DNA from: Embleya hyalina
GTDB lineage: Bacteria; Actinomycetota; Actinomycetes; Streptomycetales; Streptomycetaceae
Length of the DNA stretch: 64,000 nucleotides
Direction of reading: 5' to 3'
NCBI RefSeq assembly: GCF_003967355.1
Contig: NZ_BIFH01000028.1
Location: 182,611-246,610, forward strand
Part shown: one piece after another, positions 8,615 to 16,326 of the stretch
Position numbering within the stretch: the first letter of the stretch is position 1
Layout of the letters: every line of letters starts with the position of its first letter
Translations under genes and position numbers: made by a program
The notes under the pieces: generated by a model
Databases searched by the model: none
The model's input: only the letters and a program-made list of their open reading frames with translations
Told to the model about the DNA's origin: nothing

Positions 8615-11600
8615 TCATGCACCGACTGGCTCCTTCGGGCGGGTGTGCGATGTGGTGAACAGGGCGGGGTTGTCCTGCAGAAGGTCTTCGAGCACTGCGC
8701 GGAGGTCCGCCTCGTCGTCGCCGCGGCCGGCGGCGCGGTGCTCGAAGACGGCCAGCAGCGCGCCCAGTTCGGGATCCCCGGCCGCCGCGGCGGTGCGCAG
8801 CCGAGACAGGAAGAGCGCGCAGGAAACCCGCTCCGCGCGGGCGCCGGCCAGTTCGTCGAAGTGCACGCTGCCCGGGCTGAACAGGTGCGCGGCACGCCCG
8901 TGCATCGCCGGATCCAGGATCGTTTCGACGATGGCCCGTGCGATCGTGTCCAGCGGGCTGTAGTCCGACCGGATCGTCGCGCGGGGTACCGCGCCCAGCC
9001 GCTCGAAGGCGGTGAGCAGCAGATGGGTGAGCGCGGTCGGGTTGGGTACGGCGGCGGCGTCGACGGCGGGCATCACCTCGCCCAGGCGCAGCACCGTCAC
9101 GGGCAGGTCGTCGGCGGCGTGTACGAGCCGCTCGGCCACCCATTTCGACAGGCTGTAGCCGCTCGACGGCGGGGTCACGGCGGTGATGTCCACGTCCTCG
9201 GGCACCGGGTGGCCGACGGCCAGCGCGTGGTCGTGCAGGACGCCGAGCGTCGAGATGTAGTGCAGGGGGATGCCGCCGGCGTCCCGGGCGAGGCGGATCA
9301 GCTCCGCCGTGCCCAGCACGTTCGGCTCGCGGTGCATGCGGTAGTCGTACAGAAGGTTGACCAGGGCGCCGCCGTGCACGATCAGGTCGCACTCGTCGGC
9401 GAGCCGGCGCAGGCGGGTGTTCGTCAGCCCGAAGCCGGGGAGGGCCAGGTCTCCGGCGACCGCGGTGATCCGTCCGGTGTATCCGGCGTGGCTCAGGTCC
9501 TGTGCGGACAGGGCGTCCAGGAGACGCTGCCGCGCGTGGGAATCGTCTTCGCCGCGGGTCAGGCAGAGCACCGTCAGGTCGGTGTGTTCGAGGAGTTCGT
9601 GCAGTAGGCGGGTACCGACGAACCCCGTCGCGCCGGTGAGCAACACCGTGCGCGCCGCCCGGCTTCGTCGCGCGGGACGAGGTGCCGGGATCGTCGCGAG
9701 GTCGGCGAGGTCGGCGAGGTCGGCGGCGACGAGGTCGGCCGAGGTCGGTATACGCTCGTGCCCGCGTCGTGCGATCAGCCGACGCAGGCCGCTCGCCGTC
9801 GGATGCTCGACCATGTCCCGGACGCCGATGTCGGTGCCGAACCGGTCGCTCAGCTCGACCACGACGGCGACCGCCCGCAGCGAGTTTCCGCCCGCGGCGA
9901 AGAAGTCGTCGTCGGCCGTGAAGTCCGGTCGTCGCAGGGCCGTTCGGAGAATGGTCAGCACGGGATCGGCGTCGACGGCGGAGGGCGGCGAGTCGGGCCG
10001 TTCGACCCGGACGGCCAGGCGCCGCCGGTCGATCTTCCCGGCCTCGGTCAGGGGCATCTCCGCCACGGTCACGACGCGTTGTGGGATCCCGGCGCGCGGC
10101 AGCCTGGCCCGAAGATGGGCAAGCACCGCCTCCTCGCCCGCCGTTCCGGTGACGACGAGCAACAACTCACGCTCTCGGCTCTCGGCGGACCCGGTGACCA
10201 GCGCGACGGCCTGCCGAACTCCCTTGCAGGCCAGGGCCACGTTCTCGATCTCGCCCGGTTCGACGCGTACCCCGCCGACCTTGATCTGGTGATCGACGCG
10301 TCCGGCGAAGTGGAAACGACCATCGGCGTCGAGGTGCCCGAGGTCACCGGTGCGGTACATCCGGCCGAACGTCAGGGAATCGAAGAAGCGTTGCGCGGTG
10401 CGATGCGGCTCGCCGTGGTAGCCGGCGCCCACACAGGCACCGCCGATGACGATCTCCCCGGTCGCTCCGGGCGGCAGGGGCCGCCCGTCGACATCGACGA
10501 CGACGGCGACGCAGTTGTCGATCGGCCGTCCCAGCGGGATGTCGTCGCCGTCCTCGGTCGTCACCTCGTGGAAGATCATCCCGATGGACGCCTCCGAGGG
10601 CCCGTACGCGTTGCTGACGCGCAGCCCCGGCAACATCTTCCGCAGAGCCTGCACGTCCTGCGGGTTGATCTGCTCGCCACCGACCACGAGGTGTCGCAAC
10701 GAGCGCAGCCGTTCGACCGTCGCCGGACGCCGCTCCAACAGGGTCAGCAGCGCGCCCAGCACCGCCGGCACGAAGTCGGTGACGGTCACGGCGTGGGTGT
10801 CGATGAGCTCGATGGTGTGCTGCAGGTCGAGATGTTCGCCGGCGGTGGGAACCACGGTCGCGCCGCCGGTGGTCAGCGGCCAGAACAGCTGCCAGAAAGC
10901 CGAATCGAAGGTGTGCCGGGTGTTCTGCAGCACCACTTCGCGGTCCGGCGGGGGACCGAACCAGCGGTCCATGAAGGCGAGTCGGTTCGCGAGGCCGCCG
11001 TGGAGGTTGACCGCGCACTGGGGTGTTCCGGTCGTGCCGGAGGTGTAGACCCCGTAGACGACGTCGTGCGGTGCCGGTCCGGGCGTGCCTGGGGGAGTGA
11101 ACTGCGGTTCGGTATCCGCGAGTTCGACGCGGATCGCGCGGTCTCGATGGGCGGCCGGCACAGCGGTCGGGTCGGTGCACAACACCACGGGCGCGTCGAG
11201 CAGATCGAGGGTGTGCGCGATGCGCACGGCGGGCCAACGGGGGTCGATCGGTACGTAGCCGATCCCGGCCGTCATCGCGGCGGCCCACGACACGGGCAGG
11301 GCGAGGCCGTCCGCGACGAGGATGGGCACCAATGCGTCGGTTCCCGGTGCGGCGGCGCGGATCCGGGCGGCCAGCGCGTCGGCCCGCGCGACGAACTGCC
11401 GGTAGGTCAGCGTCCCGTCGGCGGCGTACACCGCCACGGCATCGGGAAGTGACCGACCGATGGCCAGAATCCGTTCCGGGACACTGCGGTAGGGGCCGTG
11501 GTCCACCCGTACCCCCGCGAGCGGGCCGAGCACCGCCGACTCGGTGTCCGGGGACAGCGCGGCGACCTCACGCAGGTCCGGGCCCGGGTCCGGATCGGCC

Positions 11601-11953
11601 AACACCGTACCCAGCAGTTCGGCGTGCATCTCGGTGACCGCCGCCGCGGCCCGCTCCCACACGTCGCCGGGAGGACATCGGAGTTCCACAGCCGGCCGAC
11701 CGGCCGGGTCGATCCGTACCCGCACGGTCGGCCCGGCCGTATCGTCGGACGCGTCGTGCGTGTGAATGGCGACGGCGGTCGGGTCGATCGTGGTCGCGGT
11801 GAGGGCCAGTTCCCGTCCCAGCCGTCGGGCGACTTCCGTCAGCGTGCGAACGGCGGCGTCCGCCAATGAAGTATCGGGCCTGAGAAGGACGGGATGCCGA
11901 TGGCCCCGCCAACCGAGGTTCATGGCCCCAACGTAGGTCGCGTTAGGGATCAT
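8615..11953 (-). CDS. NRPS-like adenylation-carrier-reductase protein (carboxylic acid reductase type)
   Basis: About 1,112 residues. The first ~150 residues match nothing I recognise; they may be the remnant of a condensation domain. Then come an adenylation domain (about 160-640, YTSGTTGTPQ, NAYGPSEAS, YRTGD), a carrier domain (FFAAGGNSL, near 690) and a Rossmann thioester-reductase domain (TGATGFVGTRLL, about 765 onward) of the kind that releases a carrier-bound acyl group as an aldehyde. Pocket residues by eye: D235 S236 W239 A278 V299 G301 A322 I330 G331. So a single amino acid is activated, loaded and released reductively, unless another protein adds a peptide. A 9-base tandem repeat at about 9695-9730 codes for an Ala-Asp-Leu repeat in the linker between carrier and reductase domains. 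ATG 11953 is taken; ATG 11923 is possible, and neither has a strong ribosome site. Confidence 0.9.
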   Translation of the reverse strand: MIPNATYVGAMNLGWRGHRHPVLLRPDTSLADAAVRTLTEVARRLGRELALTATTIDPTAVAIHTHDASDDTAGPTVRVRIDPAGRPAVELRCPPGDVWERAAAAVTEMHAELLGTVLADPDPGPDLREVAALSPDTESAVLGPLAGVRVDHGPYRSVPERILAIGRSLPDAVAVYAADGTLTYRQFVARADALAARIRAAAPGTDALVPILVADGLALPVSWAAAMTAGIGYVPIDPRWPAVRIAHTLDLLDAPVVLCTDPTAVPAAHRDRAIRVELADTEPQFTPPGTPGPAPHDVVYGVYTSGTTGTPQCAVNLHGGLANRLAFMDRWFGPPPDREVVLQNTRHTFDSAFWQLFWPLTTGGATVVPTAGEHLDLQHTIELIDTHAVTVTDFVPAVLGALLTLLERRPATVERLRSLRHLVVGGEQINPQDVQALRKMLPGLRVSNAYGPSEASIGMIFHEVTTEDGDDIPLGRPIDNCVAVVVDVDGRPLPPGATGEIVIGGACVGAGYHGEPHRTAQRFFDSLTFGRMYRTGDLGHLDADGRFHFAGRVDHQIKVGGVRVEPGEIENVALACKGVRQAVALVTGSAESRERELLLVVTGTAGEEAVLAHLRARLPRAGIPQRVVTVAEMPLTEAGKIDRRRLAVRVERPDSPPSAVDADPVLTILRTALRRPDFTADDDFFAAGGNSLRAVAVVVELSDRFGTDIGVRDMVEHPTASGLRRLIARRGHERIPTSADLVAADLADLADLATIPAPRPARRSRAARTVLLTGATGFVGTRLLHELLEHTDLTVLCLTRGEDDSHARQRLLDALSAQDLSHAGYTGRITAVAGDLALPGFGLTNTRLRRLADECDLIVHGGALVNLLYDYRMHREPNVLGTAELIRLARDAGGIPLHYISTLGVLHDHALAVGHPVPEDVDITAVTPPSSGYSLSKWVAERLVHAADDLPVTVLRLGEVMPAVDAAAVPNPTALTHLLLTAFERLGAVPRATIRSDYSPLDTIARAIVETILDPAMHGRAAHLFSPGSVHFDELAGARAERVSCALFLSRLRTAAAAGDPELGALLAVFEHRAAGRGDDEADLRAVLEDLLQDNPALFTTSHTRPKEPVGA

Positions 11954-12047
11954 TGGTGTGACCGGAAGTTGGCATCCACCCGACGATGATCTTAACGATG
12001 ATCACGATTCCCCTACTACGCAAGCTAGTTGCGCATAATGGCGAGTC
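11954..12047. promoter_or_regulatory. Divergent promoter region of the NRPS locus with two repeat motifs
   Basis: This 94-base stretch separates the minus-strand NRPS operon from the plus-strand GNAT/racemase pair and is AT-richer than its surroundings. CGCAA at 12019-12023 and TTGCG at 12029-12033 form an inverted repeat around GCTAG, a likely operator for a dimeric regulator. CATAAT at 12034-12039 fits a -10 element for the plus-strand gene and would place the transcript start at or near its ATG (12048), so that mRNA may be leaderless. CGATGATC occurs twice (11984-11991 and 11996-12003) with TTAA between, on the NRPS side. Reading toward the NRPS, TAAGAT in this repeat could serve as its -10. 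No regulator gene is adjacent. Confidence 0.5.
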
Positions 12048-12926
12048 ATGGACATCGGTGTTGCGGCAACCACGGCACGAGCGAGCGCACAGCGCGCCGG
12101 CAGGAAATCCGGCGTGCGGATCCGGATGTTGGATTCGACGGCGGACAGTGACGCCTGCGCCCGATTCCTCGGCGAGGTGTGGCGGACCGACCCGGACCAC
12201 CCGCCGCTGGCCGGCGACGTCGTCAAGGCGATGGCGGACGCGGGGAGTTACGTGGCGGGCGCGTTCGACGAGGCGGACGGCGACGACCGGCTGCTCGGAG
12301 CGTGCGTCGGCCTGTGGGGCCCGCCCGGCCGACCCGGAATGCACAGCCACATCGCGGGCGTCCACGCCGCCGCCCGCGGACGCGACGTCGGCTACGCGCT
12401 CAAACTGGACCAGCGGGCGCACGCCCTGGAACACGGCGTCGATCACATCACCTGGACCTTCGACCCGCTCGTCGCCCGCAACGCCCACTTCAACCTCCAC
12501 AAACTCGGCGGCACGGCGGACACGTACCTGCCCGACTACTACGGACCCCTGTCGGACGGGCTCAACGCCGCCGACGAGTCGGATCGGCTGATGTTGCGCT
12601 GGGACCTATGCGACGAGAGGGTCGTGGCGGCCTGCGACGAGGACAGCGGACCGGCGCCCGCTCCCGCTTCCGTCGGGTCGACCCGTCGAACGGTGCTCGA
12701 CATCGACGGCGACCGGCCGGTGACCCGGCGGGCGGGGGAGGAGACGGTCCTGGTCGCCGTACCGCCCGACATCGACCTGCTCCGGACTCGGCGGCCGTCC
12801 GTCGCCCGTGACTGGCGCCTGGCCCTGCGGGAATCCCTGGGCACCCTGCTGGCCGACGGCGCCCGGCTGGTCGACTTCGACCGCGCGGCGTGCGGTTACG
12901 TACTCACCCGAGGCGAGGGACGATGA
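12048..12926 (+). CDS. GNAT-superfamily protein (COG3375-like)
   Basis: 292 residues. The middle (about 45-160) has the layout of the COG3375 group of acetyltransferase-like proteins: GACVGLWG, then SHIAGVHAAARGRDVGYALK, the acyl-CoA pyrophosphate-loop region, and DHITWTFDPLVARNAHFNLHK. Proteins of this group are commonly encoded beside enolase-superfamily N-acylamino-acid racemases, as here: the stop overlaps the next start by 4 bases (ATGA). A joint role acting on N-acylated amino acids or dipeptides follows from that pairing but is not shown. No ribosome site is seen before the ATG, which lies 8 bases after a -10-like CATAAT, consistent with a leaderless mRNA. The C-terminal third, after a Pro/Ala-rich linker, holds a substrate-specific region I cannot place. 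Confidence 0.75.
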   Translation: MDIGVAATTARASAQRAGRKSGVRIRMLDSTADSDACARFLGEVWRTDPDHPPLAGDVVKAMADAGSYVAGAFDEADGDDRLLGACVGLWGPPGRPGMHSHIAGVHAAARGRDVGYALKLDQRAHALEHGVDHITWTFDPLVARNAHFNLHKLGGTADTYLPDYYGPLSDGLNAADESDRLMLRWDLCDERVVAACDEDSGPAPAPASVGSTRRTVLDIDGDRPVTRRAGEETVLVAVPPDIDLLRTRRPSVARDWRLALRESLGTLLADGARLVDFDRAACGYVLTRGEGR

Positions 12927-14071
12927 GGATCGAGCGCGTTCGCCTGCGACGCATCTCGCTGCCGCTGGTCAGTCCCTTCCGTACGTCCCTGGGCACCGAA
13001 TACGAACGCTCGGCGCTGGTGGTGCAGGTGTCCACACCGGACGCCGAGGGATGGGGGGAGTGCGTCGCCGGGGCCGACCCCGACTATTCCTCGGAGTACG
13101 TCGAGGGCGCCGAAGACGTCCTCCTGCGCCACCTGGTGCCCCGACTGCTGTCGGCCGAGACCGTGACCGCCCACACGGTGGGGCCGCTGCTCGCGGCGGT
13201 CAAAGGGCATCGCATGGCGAAGGCCGCACTCGAAATGGCGGTCCTGGACGCCGAACTGCGGTCCCAGGGCCTGTCGTTCGCGGCCGGCTTGGGCGCCGTC
13301 GCGGACCGCGTCCCCAGCGGGGTATCGGTCGGCATCATGGACTCCGTACCGGAACTGATCGACGCGGTGGCGGCCTACCTGGCGCAGGGCTACCAACGCA
13401 TCAAACTGAAGATCGAACCCGGCTGGGACATCGTGCCGGTCCGCGCCGTCCGCGAACGCTTCGGCGACGACACCCTCCTACAGGTGGACGCGAACGCCGC
13501 CTACACCCGTGCCGACACCCGACACCTCGCCCGCCTCGACGCCTTCGACCTCCTCCTGATCGAACAACCGCTCGACGAGGAGGACCTGCTCGGACACGCC
13601 GCCCTCGCACGCGGTCTGCGCACCCCGATCTGCCTCGACGAATCCGTGGTCTCGGCCCGCTCCGCCGCCGACGCCATCGCGCTGGGCGCCTGCCACATCG
13701 TCAACATCAAACCCGGCCGCGTCGGCGGCTACCTGGAGGCCCGCCGCATCCACGACCTCTGCGCCGCCGCCGGCATCCCGGTGTGGTGCGGCGGAATGCT
13801 CGAAACCGGCCTGGGCCGAGCCGGCAACGCGGCACTGGCCGCACTACCGAACTTCACCCTCCCCGGAGACGTCTCGGCCTCGAACCGCTACTTCGCCACC
13901 GACATCACAGAGCCCTTCACCCTGCAGGACGGCCACCTGACGGTCCCCACGGCCCCCGGCCTCGGCGTCACACCCATCCCGGCAGCACTGGACAGGGCCA
14001 CCAGAACAACAACCGAGCTACACCGAGGCCGACTCTCGCGCGAGGAGATTCGCTCCCCCGGTGACCGATGA
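12923..14071 (+). CDS. o-Succinylbenzoate synthase / N-acylamino acid racemase family enzyme
   Basis: 382 residues, enolase superfamily, muconate-lactonizing subgroup. The active-site set is complete: KLK in YQRIKLKIEPG (about residue 158), Asp in LQVDAN, Glu in IEQPLDEED, Asp in CLDES, and the second base Lys in NIKPGRVGG. The ATG at 12923 overlaps the preceding stop and has GAGGGA upstream, so the two proteins are translationally coupled. No menaquinone genes lie nearby and the neighbour is an acyltransferase-like protein divergent from an NRPS, so racemisation of an N-acylamino acid or epimerisation of a dipeptide is more likely than menaquinone synthesis. Superfamily and motifs are seen; the reaction is inference. 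Confidence 0.85.
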   Translation: MRIERVRLRRISLPLVSPFRTSLGTEYERSALVVQVSTPDAEGWGECVAGADPDYSSEYVEGAEDVLLRHLVPRLLSAETVTAHTVGPLLAAVKGHRMAKAALEMAVLDAELRSQGLSFAAGLGAVADRVPSGVSVGIMDSVPELIDAVAAYLAQGYQRIKLKIEPGWDIVPVRAVRERFGDDTLLQVDANAAYTRADTRHLARLDAFDLLLIEQPLDEEDLLGHAALARGLRTPICLDESVVSARSAADAIALGACHIVNIKPGRVGGYLEARRIHDLCAAAGIPVWCGGMLETGLGRAGNAALAALPNFTLPGDVSASNRYFATDITEPFTLQDGHLTVPTAPGLGVTPIPAALDRATRTTTELHRGRLSREEIRSPGDR

Positions 14072-14203
14072 GTCGTGGCGGCGGAACAGGTCCTCCCCGC
14101 ATCACGTACATCACCGTCGGCAGTTCGAACCGAATGCCGGGCGTGGATGAGCGGGCCTCCACCTATACTCGTGCGAGCTCACCGAGGAGTGGAGGTGGCG
14201 GCG

Positions 14204-14674
14204 GTGAAACTCGCCGAGGCACTGGCAGAACGTGCGGACGCGCAGCGTCGTGTGGAGCAGCTGCGAGCGCGCGTGGTCGGAAGTGCGCGGCACCAGGAAG
14301 GGGAGACGCCCGCCGAGGACGCCGCCGGGCTGTTGGTCGAGGCCGACGAGGTCCTGGACGCCCTCGAAACGTTGATCCGTCGGATCAACCGAACCAATGC
14401 CACCGTGGAGATCGACCCGGACGGCACCCTTACGGACGCCCTCGCGCGCCGGGACGTCCTGCGCCTGCGCCACTCCGTGCTCACCGCGGCCGCGGACGCG
14501 GCGGCGGGCACAGGGGAGCGGGGGTACGGCCGGCAGCTTCGGTCCGAGTTGATGATGCTCTCCGCGCTTCCGGTCGCGGAACTGCGGGGTCGGGCCGATG
14601 CGTTGGCCCGGGAGATCCGTGAGGTCGATGTGCGGATCCAGCGTACGAACTGGGAAGTCGATCTGCTGGACTGA
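14204..14674 (+). CDS. DIP1984 family protein
   Basis: 156 residues, matching the usual length of this family. It is highly helical and charged, with the family features KLAEALAERADAQRR at the N-terminus, RINRTN near residue 60, LTDALARRDVLRLRH near residue 78 and VRIQRTNW close to the end. The GTG at 14204 has GGAGG eight bases upstream; the longer frame back to 14075 lacks family similarity. The molecular function is not established; I recall the family being discussed in connection with RNA repair and Y RNAs, which I could not check. That fits what follows: a tRNA-like structure lies immediately downstream on the same strand. Confidence 0.85.
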   Translation: MKLAEALAERADAQRRVEQLRARVVGSARHQEGETPAEDAAGLLVEADEVLDALETLIRRINRTNATVEIDPDGTLTDALARRDVLRLRHSVLTAAADAAAGTGERGYGRQLRSELMMLSALPVAELRGRADALAREIREVDVRIQRTNWEVDLLD

Positions 14675-14691
14675 CCGGGTCGGCGACCCGG
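14675..14691 (+). terminator. Hairpin directly after the DIP1984 gene
   Basis: CCGGGTCG (14675-14682) and CGACCCGG (14684-14691) form a perfect 8-bp stem with a one-base centre, starting at the base after the stop codon. It has no U-run, as is usual for high-GC actinomycete terminators. It may alternatively be a processing or leader element of the tRNA-like RNA that follows. Confidence 0.5.
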
Positions 14692-14693
14692 GA

Positions 14694-14803
14694 CGATGTG
14701 GAGCAGGTAGTTGCTTCGGAGGCGTGCACACACCGAGGGACGGCGGTTTTCCGGCCCACTCCTGGCGCGTGAAGAGCAACGCGGGGGTTCGACTCCCCCA
14801 TTG
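14694..14803 (+). ncRNA. tRNA-like, candidate Y RNA (YrlA-like)
   Basis: About 110 bases with a partial tRNA fold. CGATG (14694-14698) pairs with CATTG (14799-14803) as an acceptor-like stem. GAGCA and TGCTT close a D-arm with loop GGTAGT (14701-14716). GGGGG-TTCGACT-CCCCC (14783-14799) is a textbook T-arm. Between the D- and T-arms lie about 65 bases instead of a 5+7+5 anticodon arm, including a CGCGT/ACGCG hairpin (about 14766-14783), so it is not a decoding tRNA. Bacterial Y RNAs are known to mimic tRNA with an inserted domain, and the length fits. The position right after a DIP1984-family gene supports a real RNA, but no Ro/Rsr protein gene is in the window. Confidence 0.5.
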
Positions 14804-14816
14804 ACGGCGCAGCTCA

Positions 14817-14839
14817 GCACCGCGTACAGGTAACGGTGC
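14817..14839 (+). terminator. Hairpin downstream of the tRNA-like RNA
   Basis: GCACCG (14817-14822) pairs perfectly with CGGTGC (14834-14839) around an 11-base loop. It lies 13 bases after the T-arm/acceptor end of the tRNA-like element and before the DinB gene, where a terminator for the small RNA would be expected. No U-tract follows. Confidence 0.4.
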
Positions 14840-14947
14840 ACATCGCACAGCACATCACCACGTGCAGATCCGAGGCGGCGAGGGTGGGTTCGGGGTTTTC
14901 CACATCGCGGTACCGGACACGAGCGGCCCATGACAGGCTCAGGCCGC

Positions 14948-15553
14948 ATGATCGATGAATTCGCGAAGGACATCCTGCACGGGAGACTGCGGCGGGACCG
15001 CCGGGCGCTGCTCTGGAAACTCGACGGCTTGTCCGAATACGACGCCCGCCGACCCTTGACGGCAACCGGGACCAACCTCCTCGGCCTGATCAAACATGTG
15101 GCCACCGTCGAAGCCAGATATTTCGGCGAGGTCTTCGGCCGTCCTTCCCCGGAACCGCTGCCCCGGTGGCAGGACTCCGACGGCAGCGATCTGTGGGCGA
15201 CCGAGGGCGAGACCCGCGATTACATCGTCGGGTTCTACCGGCGCACGTGGGAACACTCGGACGCGACGATCAACGAGCTTGCCCTCGACACCTCCTGCCA
15301 CGTGCCGTGGTGGCCGGAGGCCCATGCCCACACGAACCTGTTCGCCATCATGGTTCATGTCCTCGGCGAGTCCATCCGGCATGCCGGGCACGCCGATATC
15401 CTGCGCGAGGGCCTCGACGGCCGGACCGGGTTGCGCCCCGAATACGAGCAGCGGATCGACGAGGAGGCCCGCGCGGCCCACTGCGCGAAGATCGAGCAGG
15501 CCGCCCGGCCCGACCACACCGATCAAGGCATCGTGGTCGGCGGCCCATCGTGA
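14948..15553 (+). CDS. DinB family protein (DUF664 type)
   Basis: 201 residues from the ATG at 14948 (an in-frame ATG at 14930 adds six residues; neither has a clear ribosome site). The four-helix DinB/YfiT-like pattern is seen: WKLDGLSEYDARRPL, GLIKHVATVEARYFGEVFG, then HVLGESIRHAGHADILRE. The His residues in KHV, in the middle of the protein and in RHAGHAD are placed as the metal ligands of this superfamily. Members often act as thiol-dependent transferases using low-molecular-weight thiols (mycothiol or bacillithiol), but a substrate cannot be assigned. It is transcribed alone and converges on the TPR gene. Confidence 0.85.
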   Translation: MIDEFAKDILHGRLRRDRRALLWKLDGLSEYDARRPLTATGTNLLGLIKHVATVEARYFGEVFGRPSPEPLPRWQDSDGSDLWATEGETRDYIVGFYRRTWEHSDATINELALDTSCHVPWWPEAHAHTNLFAIMVHVLGESIRHAGHADILREGLDGRTGLRPEYEQRIDEEARAAHCAKIEQAARPDHTDQGIVVGGPS

Positions 15554-15634
15554 TCGTCGAAGGTTCGTCGGCGCCCGGGAAGGCGGCCGCTGGTCTGCGT
15601 GCGTGTCGCGCGGGTCACCGAGGATCGGGGGCGC

Positions 15635-16288
15635 TCACGCGGCCGTCCGGATCCTGATCGCGTGACCGAGGGCGGCCTGCTCTTCGTCGGGAAGGCGACG
15701 CTCGGCGTGGAGCATGCGCAGGGCGGTGGTGATGCGTTCCTCGTCGTCGGGTGTGCCGAGGCTGCCCATGTACGGGGGCAGCAGCAGACTCAGGGCTTCG
15801 AGGTCCATGCGTGCGCAGAGCGTGGTGAGGAGTTCGCCGACCGGGTCTTCGTGCTGCTGTGGTGCGGGCCGGGCGGTGGCACGCAGTCCTGCGGCGATGC
15901 GGTGGCGGAGCCACTGTCGATGGGGGCCGGCCGGCACGTCGTCGATGTGCCTGGCGGCGGACTCGAAGTGCTCGCGGGCCTGCTCGATTCGGCCGAGGTC
16001 CCGGTGGGCCCGGGCCATGTTGCCGTGAAGTGAGGCGTAGAAGCCGCGGACACGGTCGTCGCCGACCCTGTCGGCCCGGGTCAGGCACTCCTGGTTCCAA
16101 CGCAGAGTCTCCTCCGGGTTCGGCTGGTGCCGGGCGAGGTAGTGCGCGGCGATGCAGGCTTCGTAGTCGTCCTCGGCCGCTTCCCAGGCTTGAAGGAACA
16201 GGTCCCGTGCTCGGACATCGCGTCCTTCGGTCTCGGCCTGCATACCCTGCGCGCACAGTTGCACGACGATGTTCTCGGGGTCGTTCAC
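15635..16288 (-). CDS. Tetratricopeptide-repeat-like helical protein
   Basis: 217 residues from a GTG at 16288 with AGGAG upstream. The first 150 residues are paired amphipathic helices of TPR type (ARDLFLQAWEAAEDDYEACI, GNMARAHRDLGRIEQAREHF), probably a protein-interaction scaffold. The last 60 residues are a separate helical segment (MLHAERRLPDEEQAALGH). It lies 38 bases downstream of the MerR/beta-clamp fusion on the same strand and is probably co-transcribed with it, so it may be an effector or partner of that regulator. No enzyme motif is seen. Confidence 0.7.
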   Translation of the reverse strand: MNDPENIVVQLCAQGMQAETEGRDVRARDLFLQAWEAAEDDYEACIAAHYLARHQPNPEETLRWNQECLTRADRVGDDRVRGFYASLHGNMARAHRDLGRIEQAREHFESAARHIDDVPAGPHRQWLRHRIAAGLRATARPAPQQHEDPVGELLTTLCARMDLEALSLLLPPYMGSLGTPDDEERITTALRMLHAERRLPDEEQAALGHAIRIRTAA

Positions 16289-16326
16289 GGTTCTCCTGGG
16301 GTGATGAGGATGCGGTACCGGGGAAA

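Noticed and set aside
9690..9735. 9-base tandem GAGGTCGGC-type repeat as a regulatory element
   Set aside because: It lies inside the adenylation-reductase gene and only codes for an Ala-Asp-Leu linker repeat.
12923..14071. menC for menaquinone synthesis
   Set aside because: The fold fits, but no menaquinone genes are present and the coupled neighbour is an acyltransferase-like protein, which favours an N-acylamino-acid racemase.
14694..14803. Ordinary tRNA
   Set aside because: T- and D-arms fit, but no 7-base anticodon loop on a 5-bp stem can be formed and about 65 bases separate the D- and T-arms.
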